Notes: generated by a model not told the origin, from the letters alone. A stretch of DNA of 19,136 nucleotides from Bacilli bacterium (GCA_900752975.1 CAADXH010000076.1:1-19136); one strand, 5' to 3'. Shown: positions 8,264-15,545, numbered from the stretch's first letter. Numbers and translations are program-made.

Positions 8264-8287
8264 GATTCATCCTAAAATTAGGAGGAA
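8264..8287 (+). promoter_or_regulatory. Hairpin covering the yqzL ribosome binding site
   Basis: TCCTA and TAGGA flank an AAAT loop (14 bases around 8270-8283) directly at the AGGAGG of the next gene. The hairpin would mask part of the ribosome binding site. It is not followed by a run of T, so it is not a terminator. It is small, and may be chance. Confidence 0.3.
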
Positions 8288-8291
8288 TATT

Positions 8292-8450
8292 ATGAGTAAA
8301 TTTGAAGAGACGTTGTGGAATAAATTTTTAAAAAGTGGTAAGATTGATGATTATTTGAACTACAAATTTTATCTTAGAAAGAAAGAAGAACTAGAAAATG
8401 AAACAAATCATCCAAACCGAAGGTATCGTACTGAAGGTAGTAGAGTATAA
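8292..8450 (+). CDS. yqzL: YqzL-like small protein
   Basis: A 52-codon gene, too short for ordinary ORF filters. The ATG follows AGGAGG at a good distance. The peptide starts MSKFEETLWNKFLKSGKIDD and continues YLNYKFYLRKKEE. The pattern W-x2-F-x3-G-x-I-x2-Y-L-x-Y-K resembles YqzL, the small protein of unknown function lying between era and recO in Bacillus, which is about the same length. The position here is identical. The last 17 codons, which encode a basic, variable tail, lie in a different frame over the first 53 bases of recO. This long overlap suggests coupled translation of recO. Confidence 0.8.
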   Translation: MSKFEETLWNKFLKSGKIDDYLNYKFYLRKKEELENETNHPNRRYRTEGSRV

Positions 8451-9132
8451 AGAACAAGCTGTTTTAGCAGAGATTTTGACTAAAACTGGTAAGAAAAACT
8501 ATATTATTAGAGGTGCTAAAAAGATTACTAGTGGTACTAGATTATTAGCTGAACCATTAACTAGGATTAGTTTTTTAGCTACTTCTAGTGATGGTCTTGA
8601 CACTTTAACGGAAGGCTCAATTGTTGATAGTTATTTGCCAATAAAACAAGATATTAATAAAATGTTATGTTTTTATCCGATTTTGGAAAAAATAATTGTT
8701 TTTACGCAACAAGTTACAAGCATTGATACTTTTTATCAGTTTGTGATAGATATTTTGGAATTATTAAAAAAAGACATTGATGTAAGATTAGTCTTAGCCC
8801 TATTTGAAGTTAAGCTAACCTACTTAATTGGTATTGCACCAGAATTGAGGGTATGTTTAAAGTGTAATAAAAAAGTACAAAATGCAGTTTTTAGCGTTTA
8901 TGATGGTGGTGTTTATTGCTTAAATTGTATAAATGATGGTTTTGATTTAAATGTTAATCAAACCAAAGTATTGCAATTATTATACTTTATTAAGGTTAGT
9001 AAAGTTGATAAAGCTTTTGAGAAAGTAGTAAAAACTGACATTTCTAAAATTTTGAATATCATGGATCTCTATTACCAAAAACATTTAGATTTTATTAGTA
9101 AAGCTAAAGAAGTAACCAAAGAAATAATCTAA
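8398..9132 (+). CDS. recO: DNA repair protein RecO
   Basis: 244 residues, normal for RecO. RecO works with RecF and RecR to load RecA on gaps coated by single-strand binding protein. The N-terminal OB fold begins with the typical TEGIVLKVVEYKEQAVLAEI, and a four-cysteine zinc site is present at C153, C156, C174 and C177. The ATG lies inside the end of yqzL; GAAAGAAG upstream is a modest ribosome binding site. It is the last gene of the operon, and a strong terminator begins at its stop codon. In Bacillus glycyl-tRNA synthetase genes may follow in this neighbourhood; here they do not. Confidence 0.95.
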   Translation: MKQIIQTEGIVLKVVEYKEQAVLAEILTKTGKKNYIIRGAKKITSGTRLLAEPLTRISFLATSSDGLDTLTEGSIVDSYLPIKQDINKMLCFYPILEKIIVFTQQVTSIDTFYQFVIDILELLKKDIDVRLVLALFEVKLTYLIGIAPELRVCLKCNKKVQNAVFSVYDGGVYCLNCINDGFDLNVNQTKVLQLLYFIKVSKVDKAFEKVVKTDISKILNIMDLYYQKHLDFISKAKEVTKEII

Positions 9133-9167
9133 AGAATTGTAAGAATCTTAGTTACAATTCTTTTTTT
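9131..9167 (+). terminator. Strong terminator of the phoH-recO operon
   Basis: A 12-base stem, AAAGAATTGTAA (9131-9142) with TTACAATTCTTT (9152-9163), closes a 9-base loop and runs into a T tract of seven. The first arm overlaps the recO stop codon. Confidence 0.9.
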
Positions 9168-9198
9168 ATGTAAATATTAAATTTAAAATAAAGAAATG

Positions 9199-9207
9199 TG
9201 GTATAAT
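9199..9207 (+). promoter_or_regulatory. Extended -10 promoter of the cyclophilin gene
   Basis: TGGTATAAT, the same extended -10 as before phoH, 23 bases before the ATG. No clear -35 hexamer. It sits just after the recO terminator, as expected for a new transcript. Confidence 0.65.
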
Positions 9208-9230
9208 AAGTATGAAAAAGAGGTAAAAAA

Positions 9231-9740
9231 ATGAAAATACAAATAAAACTAAATACTGAAGATACGATTAAACTTGAATTATACCCAGAAATTGCTCCAA
9301 AAACAGTTGAGAATTTTATCAAACTAGTAAGAGAAGGATATTATAAAAATACTGTTTTTCATCGAATTATTAAAGGATTTATGATTCAAACTGGTGGATA
9401 TAAAATAGAAAACAACACTTTATTAGAATTAGGTGAAGTAGACTCAATAAAAGGAGAATTTGCTACAAATGGCTTTAAAAATGACTTAAAACACGAACTT
9501 GGTGTTATATCTATGGCTAGAACATCTGATCCTAATAGTGCAACTTCACAATTCTTTATTTGTGCTGGTACGGCTAGTTGGTTAGATGGTGAGTATGCAG
9601 CATTTGGAAAAACTATTGATAAAGAAAGTAATGATGTTATTTTAAAAATCGCAAATGTTCCAACCATGAATATTGGTGGAGGATTTAGTGATTTTCCTAC
9701 TTTTGATGTTGGAATCATTGATATTCAAGAAATTGAGTAA
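9231..9740 (+). CDS. ppiB: Cyclophilin-type peptidyl-prolyl isomerase
   Basis: 169 residues, the size of single-domain bacterial cyclophilins. It catalyses cis-trans isomerisation of X-Pro bonds. No signal peptide is seen, so it should be cytoplasmic. Active-site residues are visible in FHRIIKGFMIQTGG (F43, R45, F50, Q53) and in the block SMARTSDPNSATSQFFICAG; the aromatic W of ASWLD near residue 122 follows. The usual GDPTGTG segment is replaced by a longer, less glycine-rich stretch (residues 57-80), common in low-GC Bacillota cyclophilins. AAGAGGT (9218-9224) is the ribosome binding site. The alcohol dehydrogenase gene starts 23 bases after the stop without a terminator, so the two are probably co-transcribed. 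Confidence 0.93.
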   Translation: MKIQIKLNTEDTIKLELYPEIAPKTVENFIKLVREGYYKNTVFHRIIKGFMIQTGGYKIENNTLLELGEVDSIKGEFATNGFKNDLKHELGVISMARTSDPNSATSQFFICAGTASWLDGEYAAFGKTIDKESNDVILKIANVPTMNIGGGFSDFPTFDVGIIDIQEIE

Positions 9741-9763
9741 TAATTAGAAAGTGAGAACGTTTA

Positions 9764-10945
9764 ATGTTAAATTTTGATTTTTATTCTCCTACAAAGATAT
9801 ATTTTGGCACTGACCGTGAAACAGAAGTAGGAAGAATAGTTAAAGAGTATGGATATACAAAAGTTTTACTTCATTATGGCAGAAACTCAATTAAAAAAAA
9901 TGGTTTATATGACCGTGTTTTGACTTCACTAAAACAAGAAGGAATTAAAGTTATAGAACTTGGAGGGGTTGAACCTAATCCAAAAGTTTCGTTAGTTCGT
10001 GAGGGCATAAAAATTGCAAGAGAAAATCAAGTTGAACTTATTTTAGCTGTGGGTGGAGGATCAGTCATAGATTCAAGTAAAGCTATTGCGTGTGGTTATT
10101 ACTTAAATGATGATCCGTGGAAACTTAATATTCATGAAATTAAACCGGTAAAAGCATTACCAGTAGGAGTTATCCTAACAATTAGTGCAGCTGGTAGTGA
10201 ATTAAGTAATTCTTGTGTTATAACAAATGACGAGACGCAAGTTAAAAGTGGTTTTAATAATGATATTATTAGACCATTATTTAGTATAATGAACCCCGAA
10301 TTAACTTTTACGGTTTCTCGTTTTCAAACTGGGTGTGGCATTGTGGATATTATGATGCATACATTGGAAAGATATTTAACTAATGTTGGTAATAATGATT
10401 TTGCTGCTCGGATAGCAGAAGGAGTATTAAAAGCGGTAATTAAAGCAGGTAGAATAGCTATAAATGAACCTGAAAACTATGATGCTAGAGCAACACTCAT
10501 GATCGCAAGTAGTTTTTCACATAATGGATTAACGGGCATTGGTGAAAAAATGTATTTTACTGTTCACAAACTTGAACATGAAATTAGTGGTACTTTTGAC
10601 TATGTTGCTCATGGTGCCGGATTGTCAGTATTATTTTTAGCGTGGGCTAGATATGTTTACAAAGGTTTTGTTCCACTATTTAGCGCACTTGCATATGAGG
10701 TGTTTGAAATTGATAAAGCAGTAGAACCGGAAATTGCTGCTAGTAAAGGGATTGTATTTCTAGAATCATATTTTAAATATCTTAATATGCCAGTAACACT
10801 ATATGATTTAAACATTGATATGTCTAAACTAGATGAAATGGCCAATCGTTTAACAAAAAATGATACAGTTAATGTACCAGGTATTAAACAATTAAATAAA
10901 GCAGATATAATGGAAATATTTAAACTTGCTAAAGGAGGAAATTAA
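9764..10945 (+). CDS. Iron-containing (butanol-type) alcohol dehydrogenase
   Basis: 393 residues, a full-length group III iron-dependent dehydrogenase. The N-terminal Rossmann-like half carries the nucleotide-binding GGGSVIDSSKA near residues 98-108. The C-terminal helical half carries the metal ligands: D195 and H199 in GCGIVDIMMH, H268 (with H272) in HKLEHE, and H283 in VAHGAG. The closest fit is the NAD(P)H-dependent butanol/aldehyde reductase branch (BdhA or YugJ-like), which reduces aldehydes to alcohols in fermentation; the substrate cannot be read from sequence. GAAAGTGAG before the ATG is a passable ribosome binding site. The stop is one base from the mscL start. Confidence 0.93.
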   Translation: MLNFDFYSPTKIYFGTDRETEVGRIVKEYGYTKVLLHYGRNSIKKNGLYDRVLTSLKQEGIKVIELGGVEPNPKVSLVREGIKIARENQVELILAVGGGSVIDSSKAIACGYYLNDDPWKLNIHEIKPVKALPVGVILTISAAGSELSNSCVITNDETQVKSGFNNDIIRPLFSIMNPELTFTVSRFQTGCGIVDIMMHTLERYLTNVGNNDFAARIAEGVLKAVIKAGRIAINEPENYDARATLMIASSFSHNGLTGIGEKMYFTVHKLEHEISGTFDYVAHGAGLSVLFLAWARYVYKGFVPLFSALAYEVFEIDKAVEPEIAASKGIVFLESYFKYLNMPVTLYDLNIDMSKLDEMANRLTKNDTVNVPGIKQLNKADIMEIFKLAKGGN

Positions 10946-10946
10946 A

Positions 10947-11516
10947 ATGGCAAAGAAGACAAGAAAAGAAATCAAAGAAAAAAAACAAGGATTAGTAAAA
11001 GAATTTATCGCCTTTATTAATAAAGGAAATGCCTTAGCACTTGCAATTGGTGTAATTATTGGTGGTGCTTTTAGTAAAATTGTAACCGCAATTAATGTTA
11101 ATATAATTTCACCATTAATTGCTTGGATCATTGGTGATACTGATTTAAGTAATTCATTGATAACTGTTTTGAAAAGTCATAAAGAAGCGACAGAAGCTGA
11201 TGTTGCTGCGGGACTAGCTAACAATGTGGGCGATGTTCTTGAAGTTCCAGTTAATGATATTGTTATATCATGGGGGGCATTAATACAAGCTATTATTGAC
11301 TTTTTACTAATCGCAATAATTTTATTTGTAATTATCAAGGTTTGTTCTTCAGTAGCGAAACGAGCTAGAGCAACCGCTGAAAAATTACGTAAAAAAGAGG
11401 AAGAACAAGAACCTGAAGTTGCACCTGAACCACAACCAGTTCCTGCAGATATTGCGTTGTTAACAGAAATTAGAGATTTATTGAAAAGTCAAGAAAAAAA
11501 TGATGAAAATAAATAG
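10947..11516 (+). CDS. mscL: Large-conductance mechanosensitive channel MscL
   Basis: 189 residues. MscL is a pentameric pore that opens under membrane tension and releases solutes in hypo-osmotic shock. TM1 spans about residues 28-47 (GNALALAIGVIIGGAFSKIV) and TM2 about 108-131. The extracellular loop between them is extended, with the insert TVLKSHKEATEADVAAGLANN. The C-terminus has a charged stretch, an acidic proline-rich linker (EPEVAPEPQPVP) and the typical helix LLTEIRDLLK. It is longer than the usual 130-150 residues, by an N-terminal basic stretch, the loop and the linker. I chose ATG 10947 (AAAGGAGG just upstream) rather than the in-frame TTG at 10926. Adjacent to the dehydrogenase gene with a one-base gap. 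Confidence 0.93.
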   Translation: MAKKTRKEIKEKKQGLVKEFIAFINKGNALALAIGVIIGGAFSKIVTAINVNIISPLIAWIIGDTDLSNSLITVLKSHKEATEADVAAGLANNVGDVLEVPVNDIVISWGALIQAIIDFLLIAIILFVIIKVCSSVAKRARATAEKLRKKEEEQEPEVAPEPQPVPADIALLTEIRDLLKSQEKNDENK

Positions 11517-11522
11517 TACTAT

Positions 11523-11551
11523 TTGACAATAACATTTATTTATGGTAAAAT
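11523..11551 (+). promoter_or_regulatory. Promoter of the zinc-ribbon membrane protein gene
   Basis: Perfect TTGACA (11523-11528), a 17-base spacer and TAAAAT (11546-11551) with TG at 11543-11544. It lies directly after mscL, and a leader of about 30 bases follows. Confidence 0.8.
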
Positions 11552-11588
11552 AATCATAGATGCGTGAAAATAGAGAGGATTAATAAAT

Positions 11589-11939
11589 ATGGAAAAAACA
11601 AAAGTATGTCCTAAATGTATGAAGGAACAAAGTATAAAAGCTGAGAAATGTGAACAATGTGGGTTTGAATTTCATGTTAAACCCGAAAATACTGAAGTAG
11701 TCGTTTCAACTAACACTACAATTATTGATGATCCTGTTCCTCCATTTGTATGGAAGTTAATTAGTTTTTTACTACCTCCAGTTGGTTTTGTATTTTATAT
11801 ATTATGGCAAAATAAATGGGCTAATCGTAGTAAAGCGTGTGGAAAAGTTGCACTAACAATGTCAATCGCATGGGCATTTGCAGGAATTGTTTATTTATTT
11901 CTTTCAATTGGAATTAAAAATGGTGATGTATTAGTTTAA
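11589..11939 (+). CDS. Zinc-ribbon membrane protein of unknown function
   Basis: 116 residues. A four-cysteine zinc ribbon (C7, C10, C21, C24; CPKC and CEQC) is followed by a short polar linker and two membrane segments at about 52-74 and 86-109. A short basic loop, WQNKWANRSKACGK, joins the two. The ribbon should face the cytoplasm by the positive-inside rule. Such small zinc-ribbon plus membrane proteins are frequent in low-GC Bacillota and mostly uncharacterised; I cannot name a role. It has its own strong promoter and is probably a single-gene transcript. AGAGG precedes the ATG. Confidence 0.8.
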   Translation: MEKTKVCPKCMKEQSIKAEKCEQCGFEFHVKPENTEVVVSTNTTIIDDPVPPFVWKLISFLLPPVGFVFYILWQNKWANRSKACGKVALTMSIAWAFAGIVYLFLSIGIKNGDVLV

Positions 11940-12016
11940 TATATTGAATATAATGTAATTATTTTTGTCCTTTTTTCTAGTAATGTAGAATGTTAGTAAA
12001 AAAAGTTTTTAATTGC

Positions 12017-12045
12017 TTGCTATTTTTTTCATAATGTAGTATAAT
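12017..12045 (+). promoter_or_regulatory. Promoter of rpmG
   Basis: TTGCTA (12017-12022), a 17-base spacer and a perfect TATAAT (12040-12045), 26 bases before the rpmG start. Confidence 0.75.
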
Positions 12046-12070
12046 ATTATGGAATTTAGGAGGTAACATT

Positions 12071-12226
12071 ATGCGTATTAATGTTTTATTAAAATGTACA
12101 GAATGTGGCGAAGAAAATTACCTTACTCAAAAAAATAAACGAAACACTCCAGATCGTTTAGAACAAAAGAAATATTGTCCACGTTGTAAAAAAGCTACTA
12201 TTCATAAGGAAAAGAATAAAAAGTAG
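12071..12226 (+). CDS. rpmG: 50S ribosomal protein bL33
   Basis: 51 residues starting MRINVLLKCTECGEENYL. This is the zinc-binding (C+) form of bL33, with C9, C12, C36 and C39. It is a small component of the large ribosomal subunit near the E site. AGGAGGT precedes the ATG. Many Bacillota have rpmG next to secE and nusG; here it stands alone between its promoter and a terminator. The gene was too short for the usual length cut-off but is certain from the sequence. A second, cysteine-free bL33 may exist elsewhere in the genome. Confidence 0.97.
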   Translation: MRINVLLKCTECGEENYLTQKNKRNTPDRLEQKKYCPRCKKATIHKEKNKK

Positions 12227-12233
12227 TTAATTG

Positions 12234-12260
12234 AAATCCATCTTATGATGGATTTTTTTC
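12234..12260 (+). terminator. Terminator of rpmG
   Basis: AAATCCATC (12234-12242) pairs with GATGGATTT (12247-12255) across a TTAT loop, and is followed by a T-rich tract. Confidence 0.9.
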
Positions 12261-12320
12261 TTTTGTCTTTTTTTTACAAATTTTTCACATTAAATAGTGT
12301 TTAATATTATGGGTGATATT

Positions 12321-13997
12321 ATGGCAAAAGAAAAATTATCAGAATATGAACAAAAGAGTAAAGAATTTATTTTTATATATGAAGTAGCAGGAATTGTTTG
12401 TTTACTATTTTCTCTAATCTCAATTGCTAGACTTGGCATTGTGGGAAAATATGGAATGCTAGCCTTTAGACTAATGTTTGGCGATTGGTATTTTATTTTT
12501 TTATTACTTTTAGGGGCTTTGGGGGTGTATTTTTTATTTGTACATCACAAGTTTACAGTTAAAAACATTAGATATTTAGGAATTATCATGATATCACTTG
12601 CAATTATTACATTAAGTCATTTTTCAATGCACAATTTTGTTAGTAAGTATGAGGGAAATAGTTTTAAGAACACAATTTTGCTGTATTTTGATTACTTTAA
12701 AACGGGACGTAGTAATATGATGGTTGGCGGTGGCATAATTGGGTGTATTTTATTCTATCTATTGTTTTTGTTGTTTTCAAAAGTTGGAACAATTATTTTT
12801 TGTATTGTAACTATTTTTGTTGGTATTGTTTTTATTTGTAAAAAAACAGTATTTGAATTCTTCAAAATGATAAACCAATGGATAAAAAAATGCTTTGGCG
12901 GTGCGTTTAAGTATTCAAAAAAAGTAAATAGTAAAATAAGACAGTTTAGTAATGACTATATTATAAAAGATAAAGGTTTTAAGCCACTCCCTTTACGTAA
13001 ACTTAGTAATTCTGTCGTAGATACTAGTAGTGAAAATAAAAAAATGATTAAATATGTAATGGACATTAAAAAAGAATTAAGCCGGTTATGTATTTTTTAT
13101 CAAGATATTAGTTATATTGTTTGTAATCATATTAGTGTAGTTTTTATAAAGACATACCAACAAGTGAATTATGAGGTATTAAGAGTCTCATTGTGTAAAA
13201 TTTTAAATGAACCATTTTTAATAAGATATGATAAAACTCATGATATGATTGTTATTGAAATAAATAATATAGTTGGTAGTACTTTAAATATGAAAGAAGC
13301 GTTAGTACATTCATTAGATAAACCTTTAGAATTAATTATTGGTAAAGATGATAGAAATGAATATGTTGTGTGCGATGAGAATTTGCTTATTGTTTCTAAT
13401 GATAATGACATTTATCGCAACTATTTAACATCGTTAATACTTTATCCAAAATTTCAAAAAACGATTGATGAATATGAAATAGCATTATTAGATTTAAACT
13501 ATAATTTGACTGATATGAATATACCTGGCATTAAATATAGTAATTCATCTGAATTTTTAAATGAAATAAAAAGTAAAATAGATGAAAAACTAGAAATACT
13601 AAATAATAATAACACTAATAATATCGATGAATATAATAAAAACAGTCCAGAAAAACTAAAAAAATCATTAATTTATATTAATGGTGTTGAAAAAATTGAT
13701 GATAATTATGATTACAAACAAATTCTTGAATACCTTTTAATTACAGGCAGTAATATCGGTTATAAGTTTATAGTTGGTTGTACTGCTGATTCAAGTAATA
13801 TGGCAAATTTAATAAAAGTATTTAGCTATAGGGTATTTTTAACCAATAATTTTAACAATGTAGAAAATTATATTAATCATCGAATGATTACTAGTATTAA
13901 TGGAAAAATAGAAGGATTTTTAAAATATCGTGATTTGTTAATTAGAATTAGTTTATTAATGATAAAAAAAGAAGAACTATCTAAAATAAAAAAGTGA
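12321..13997 (+). CDS. FtsK/SpoIIIE-like membrane protein with degenerate ATPase motor
   Basis: 558 residues. The N-terminal 180 or so residues hold about four membrane segments in the style of FtsK/SpoIIIE, starting with EVAGIVCLLFSLISIARLG. The remainder aligns without large gaps to the FtsK motor: PLELIIGKDDRNEYVVCD, then NLLIVSNDNDIYRNYLTSLI (from N354), where true family members have LLIAGTTGSGKS. The P-loop lysine and serine are Y365 and R366. The Walker B strand reads LIYINGVEKI, with N454 and G455 in place of Asp-Glu. IDEYNK and KFIVGCTADSS match the family's NI-x2-YN and HLIVATQRPS. No gamma (DNA-reading) domain follows. I infer a membrane pseudo-translocase that cannot hydrolyse ATP. 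I chose ATG 12321 because GGGTGAT stands just upstream; starts at 12297 (GTG) and 12309 are possible. The frame is intact. Confidence 0.8.
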   Translation: MAKEKLSEYEQKSKEFIFIYEVAGIVCLLFSLISIARLGIVGKYGMLAFRLMFGDWYFIFLLLLGALGVYFLFVHHKFTVKNIRYLGIIMISLAIITLSHFSMHNFVSKYEGNSFKNTILLYFDYFKTGRSNMMVGGGIIGCILFYLLFLLFSKVGTIIFCIVTIFVGIVFICKKTVFEFFKMINQWIKKCFGGAFKYSKKVNSKIRQFSNDYIIKDKGFKPLPLRKLSNSVVDTSSENKKMIKYVMDIKKELSRLCIFYQDISYIVCNHISVVFIKTYQQVNYEVLRVSLCKILNEPFLIRYDKTHDMIVIEINNIVGSTLNMKEALVHSLDKPLELIIGKDDRNEYVVCDENLLIVSNDNDIYRNYLTSLILYPKFQKTIDEYEIALLDLNYNLTDMNIPGIKYSNSSEFLNEIKSKIDEKLEILNNNNTNNIDEYNKNSPEKLKKSLIYINGVEKIDDNYDYKQILEYLLITGSNIGYKFIVGCTADSSNMANLIKVFSYRVFLTNNFNNVENYINHRMITSINGKIEGFLKYRDLLIRISLLMIKKEELSKIKK

Positions 13998-14019
13998 AAG
14001 TATTTGTGCTTTCACTTTT
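13990..14019. terminator. Bidirectional terminator between convergent genes
   Basis: AAAAGTGAAAG (13990-14000) and CTTTCACTTTT (14009-14019) form an 11-base perfect stem with an 8-base loop, flanked by A-rich and T-rich sequence so that both strands read as terminators. It overlaps the stop codons of both the FtsK-like gene and rarA. Confidence 0.88.
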
Positions 14020-15250
14020 GATATTTTTTCTTCATTTCTTCTATTTGATTGTATCTTTCCATTAATCCTACTTCAATTTTTGAACTTGGTTTTGGAGTAT
14101 AGTATTTCGCGTCTTTTAAGACATCTGGTAAGTATTGTTGATATACCCATGCATTAGGATAATCATGAGGATATTTATAAGGGGTTTGGGCAGGATTAAA
14201 AGAATAGGTATTTTTAAGATGTAGAGGAATACTACCACTTTTTCCGTCATTGACATCTTGTAAGGCTTTATCAACTGCAAGTACAGCGCTGTTAGATTTT
14301 GGAGATAAGGCCATCTCGATAACTATAACTGAAAGAGGAAGTTTTGCCTCAGGATTGCCTAATTCACGTGCGGCTTGGCAAGCAGCAACAACTCGTGGTC
14401 CAATCGTAGGATTGGCAAGTCCTATATCTTCATAAGCAATGCAAAGAAGACGGCGGCATAAACTTTGCAAGTCATCCGCGATAATCAACCTAGATAAATA
14501 ATGTAGTGCCGCGTCAACATCGCTACCCCTAATTGATTTATGAAGACCACTTAGAGTGTCATAATAACTATCACCATTGGCATCCATGCTAACATTAGCT
14601 TTTTGAATCGTCTTAATAGCATCATTTAAAGTAATATGTTTAGCAGAAGATGTTTTTATTAATGTTTCAAAACTATTAATTAATGTTCTAATTTCAAGAT
14701 TTGCCATGCTAATTAAGTAATCATATACGTCTTCATCAATTTGAAATCCCTCTCCAATTAAAGAATAGGCCCGTTCTAATACCTTTCGAAGGTCATTACT
14801 AGTTAAATCATTTAATTTATAAATGTGACATCGCGATCTAATAGCAGGGTTTACAGCATGATAAGGGTTAACTGTAGTGAGGCCAATCATAATAATTGTA
14901 CCATTTTCTACATATGGTAATAAATAATCTTGAATATCTTTCTTCATTCGATGAATTTCATCAACAATAATAATTGAATCAGTGTAAAAACGTGATTCGG
15001 TAATTATTTGGCGTAGGGTGTCCTTATTATCAGTTGAAGCATTGAAACGGAACCATTTTAGACCACTCATTTTACAGGTTGCCTCAGCTATAGTTGTTTT
15101 ACCACAACCTGGGTTTCCATACAAAATAAAAGAAAAAAGACTTTTCGTCTTTATCATTTTGGTAAGAATGCCTGTTTCGCCAACTAAATGATCTTGACCG
15201 ACAATTTGCGCATAATTTTCAGGACGCATTGTATATGCTAAGGGTTTCAT
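14012..15250 (-). CDS. rarA: Replication-associated recombination protein A (MgsA/RarA)
   Basis: 412 residues, the usual RarA length. It is an AAA+ ATPase of the clamp-loader clade that acts at stalled replication forks and interacts with single-strand binding protein. The start MKPLAYTMRPENYAQIVGQ is typical. Walker A GNPGCGKT is at residues 45-52, Walker B IIIVDEIHR near 93-101, and the arginine finger motif AIRSRC near 137-142. The C-terminal tetramerisation domain includes SGLHKSIRGSDVDAALHYL and ends with a Tyr- and Pro-rich segment (NPAQTPYKYP). AGGAGGG precedes the ATG. It lies 21 bases downstream of tRNA-Thr on the same strand, with no terminator between, so it is probably co-transcribed with it. 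Confidence 0.95.
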   Translation of the reverse strand: MKPLAYTMRPENYAQIVGQDHLVGETGILTKMIKTKSLFSFILYGNPGCGKTTIAEATCKMSGLKWFRFNASTDNKDTLRQIITESRFYTDSIIIVDEIHRMKKDIQDYLLPYVENGTIIMIGLTTVNPYHAVNPAIRSRCHIYKLNDLTSNDLRKVLERAYSLIGEGFQIDEDVYDYLISMANLEIRTLINSFETLIKTSSAKHITLNDAIKTIQKANVSMDANGDSYYDTLSGLHKSIRGSDVDAALHYLSRLIIADDLQSLCRRLLCIAYEDIGLANPTIGPRVVAACQAARELGNPEAKLPLSVIVIEMALSPKSNSAVLAVDKALQDVNDGKSGSIPLHLKNTYSFNPAQTPYKYPHDYPNAWVYQQYLPDVLKDAKYYTPKPSSKIEVGLMERYNQIEEMKKKYQK

Positions 15251-15271
15251 ATTATCCCTCCTATTTCAAAA

Positions 15272-15345
15272 TGGTGCCCCATGCCAGAATTGAACTAGCA
15301 TCTTATCATTACCATTGATATATTCTACCATTGAACTAAAGGGGC
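15272..15345 (-). tRNA. tRNA-Thr (anticodon GGT), CCA encoded
   Basis: The minus strand reads 74 bases from GCCCCTT to ACCA. The acceptor arm is GCCCCTT with ATGGGGC (one T-T mismatch at pair 6-67). The D arm is GTTC-AATGGTA-GAAT, the anticodon arm TATCA-ATGGTAA-TGATA with anticodon GGT at 34-36, the variable loop AGAT, and the T arm GCTAG-TTCAATT-CTGGC. Anticodon GGT reads ACC and ACT, threonine. G1-C72 and C2-G71 agree with known threonine identity elements. The 3' CCA is encoded. rarA follows 21 bases downstream on the same strand. Confidence 0.92.
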
Positions 15346-15361
15346 AATGTGATTTATAACT

Positions 15362-15390
15362 ATTATACTAAAAAAAAGATTAAATTTCTA
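15362..15390 (-). promoter_or_regulatory. Promoter of tRNA-Thr and rarA
   Basis: On the minus strand TATAAT lies at 15367-15362, with a 17-base spacer to TAGAAA (15390-15385), a 4 of 6 match to the -35 consensus. The predicted start is about 10 bases before the tRNA. Confidence 0.55.
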
Positions 15391-15545
15391 ATAAATTACA
15401 TTTATAAAACAATTTAGTACATAAATTACAATTATTAATAATGCTAGAAAATAAAACTAATATGTACAAAAGTTTTAAAATGTAAAATTTTTAGTTTTAT
15501 TTAAGCATAAATTCAGTGTAATTTCACCTAAAAATTTAAAAATTG
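15391..15545. other. Divergent intergenic region between tRNA-Thr and the response regulator
   Basis: The gap from 15346 to 15585 is very AT-rich and contains promoters for both sides. Within 15391-15545 I see no ORF, no strong hairpin and no recognisable riboswitch. Several direct AT-rich words recur (ATAAATTACA-like at 15411 and 15420-15429), and might be binding sites, but the base composition makes such matches common by chance. Confidence 0.4.

Noticed and set aside
9386..9718. 110-codon open frame on the minus strand
   Set aside because: Wholly inside the cyclophilin gene, which has full family motifs on the plus strand.
10926..10946. TTG start of mscL at 10926
   Set aside because: AAAGGAGG lies inside this extension and serves the ATG at 10947.
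12321..13997. The FtsK-like gene as a pseudogene
   Set aside because: Walker motifs are lost, but there is no stop or frameshift in 558 codons, the membrane helices are intact, and start and terminator signals are in place. I therefore annotate it as a gene, without proof that it is functional.
14250..14435. 61-codon plus-strand frame inside rarA
   Set aside because: Antisense to the RarA C-terminal domain; composition reflects the opposite strand.
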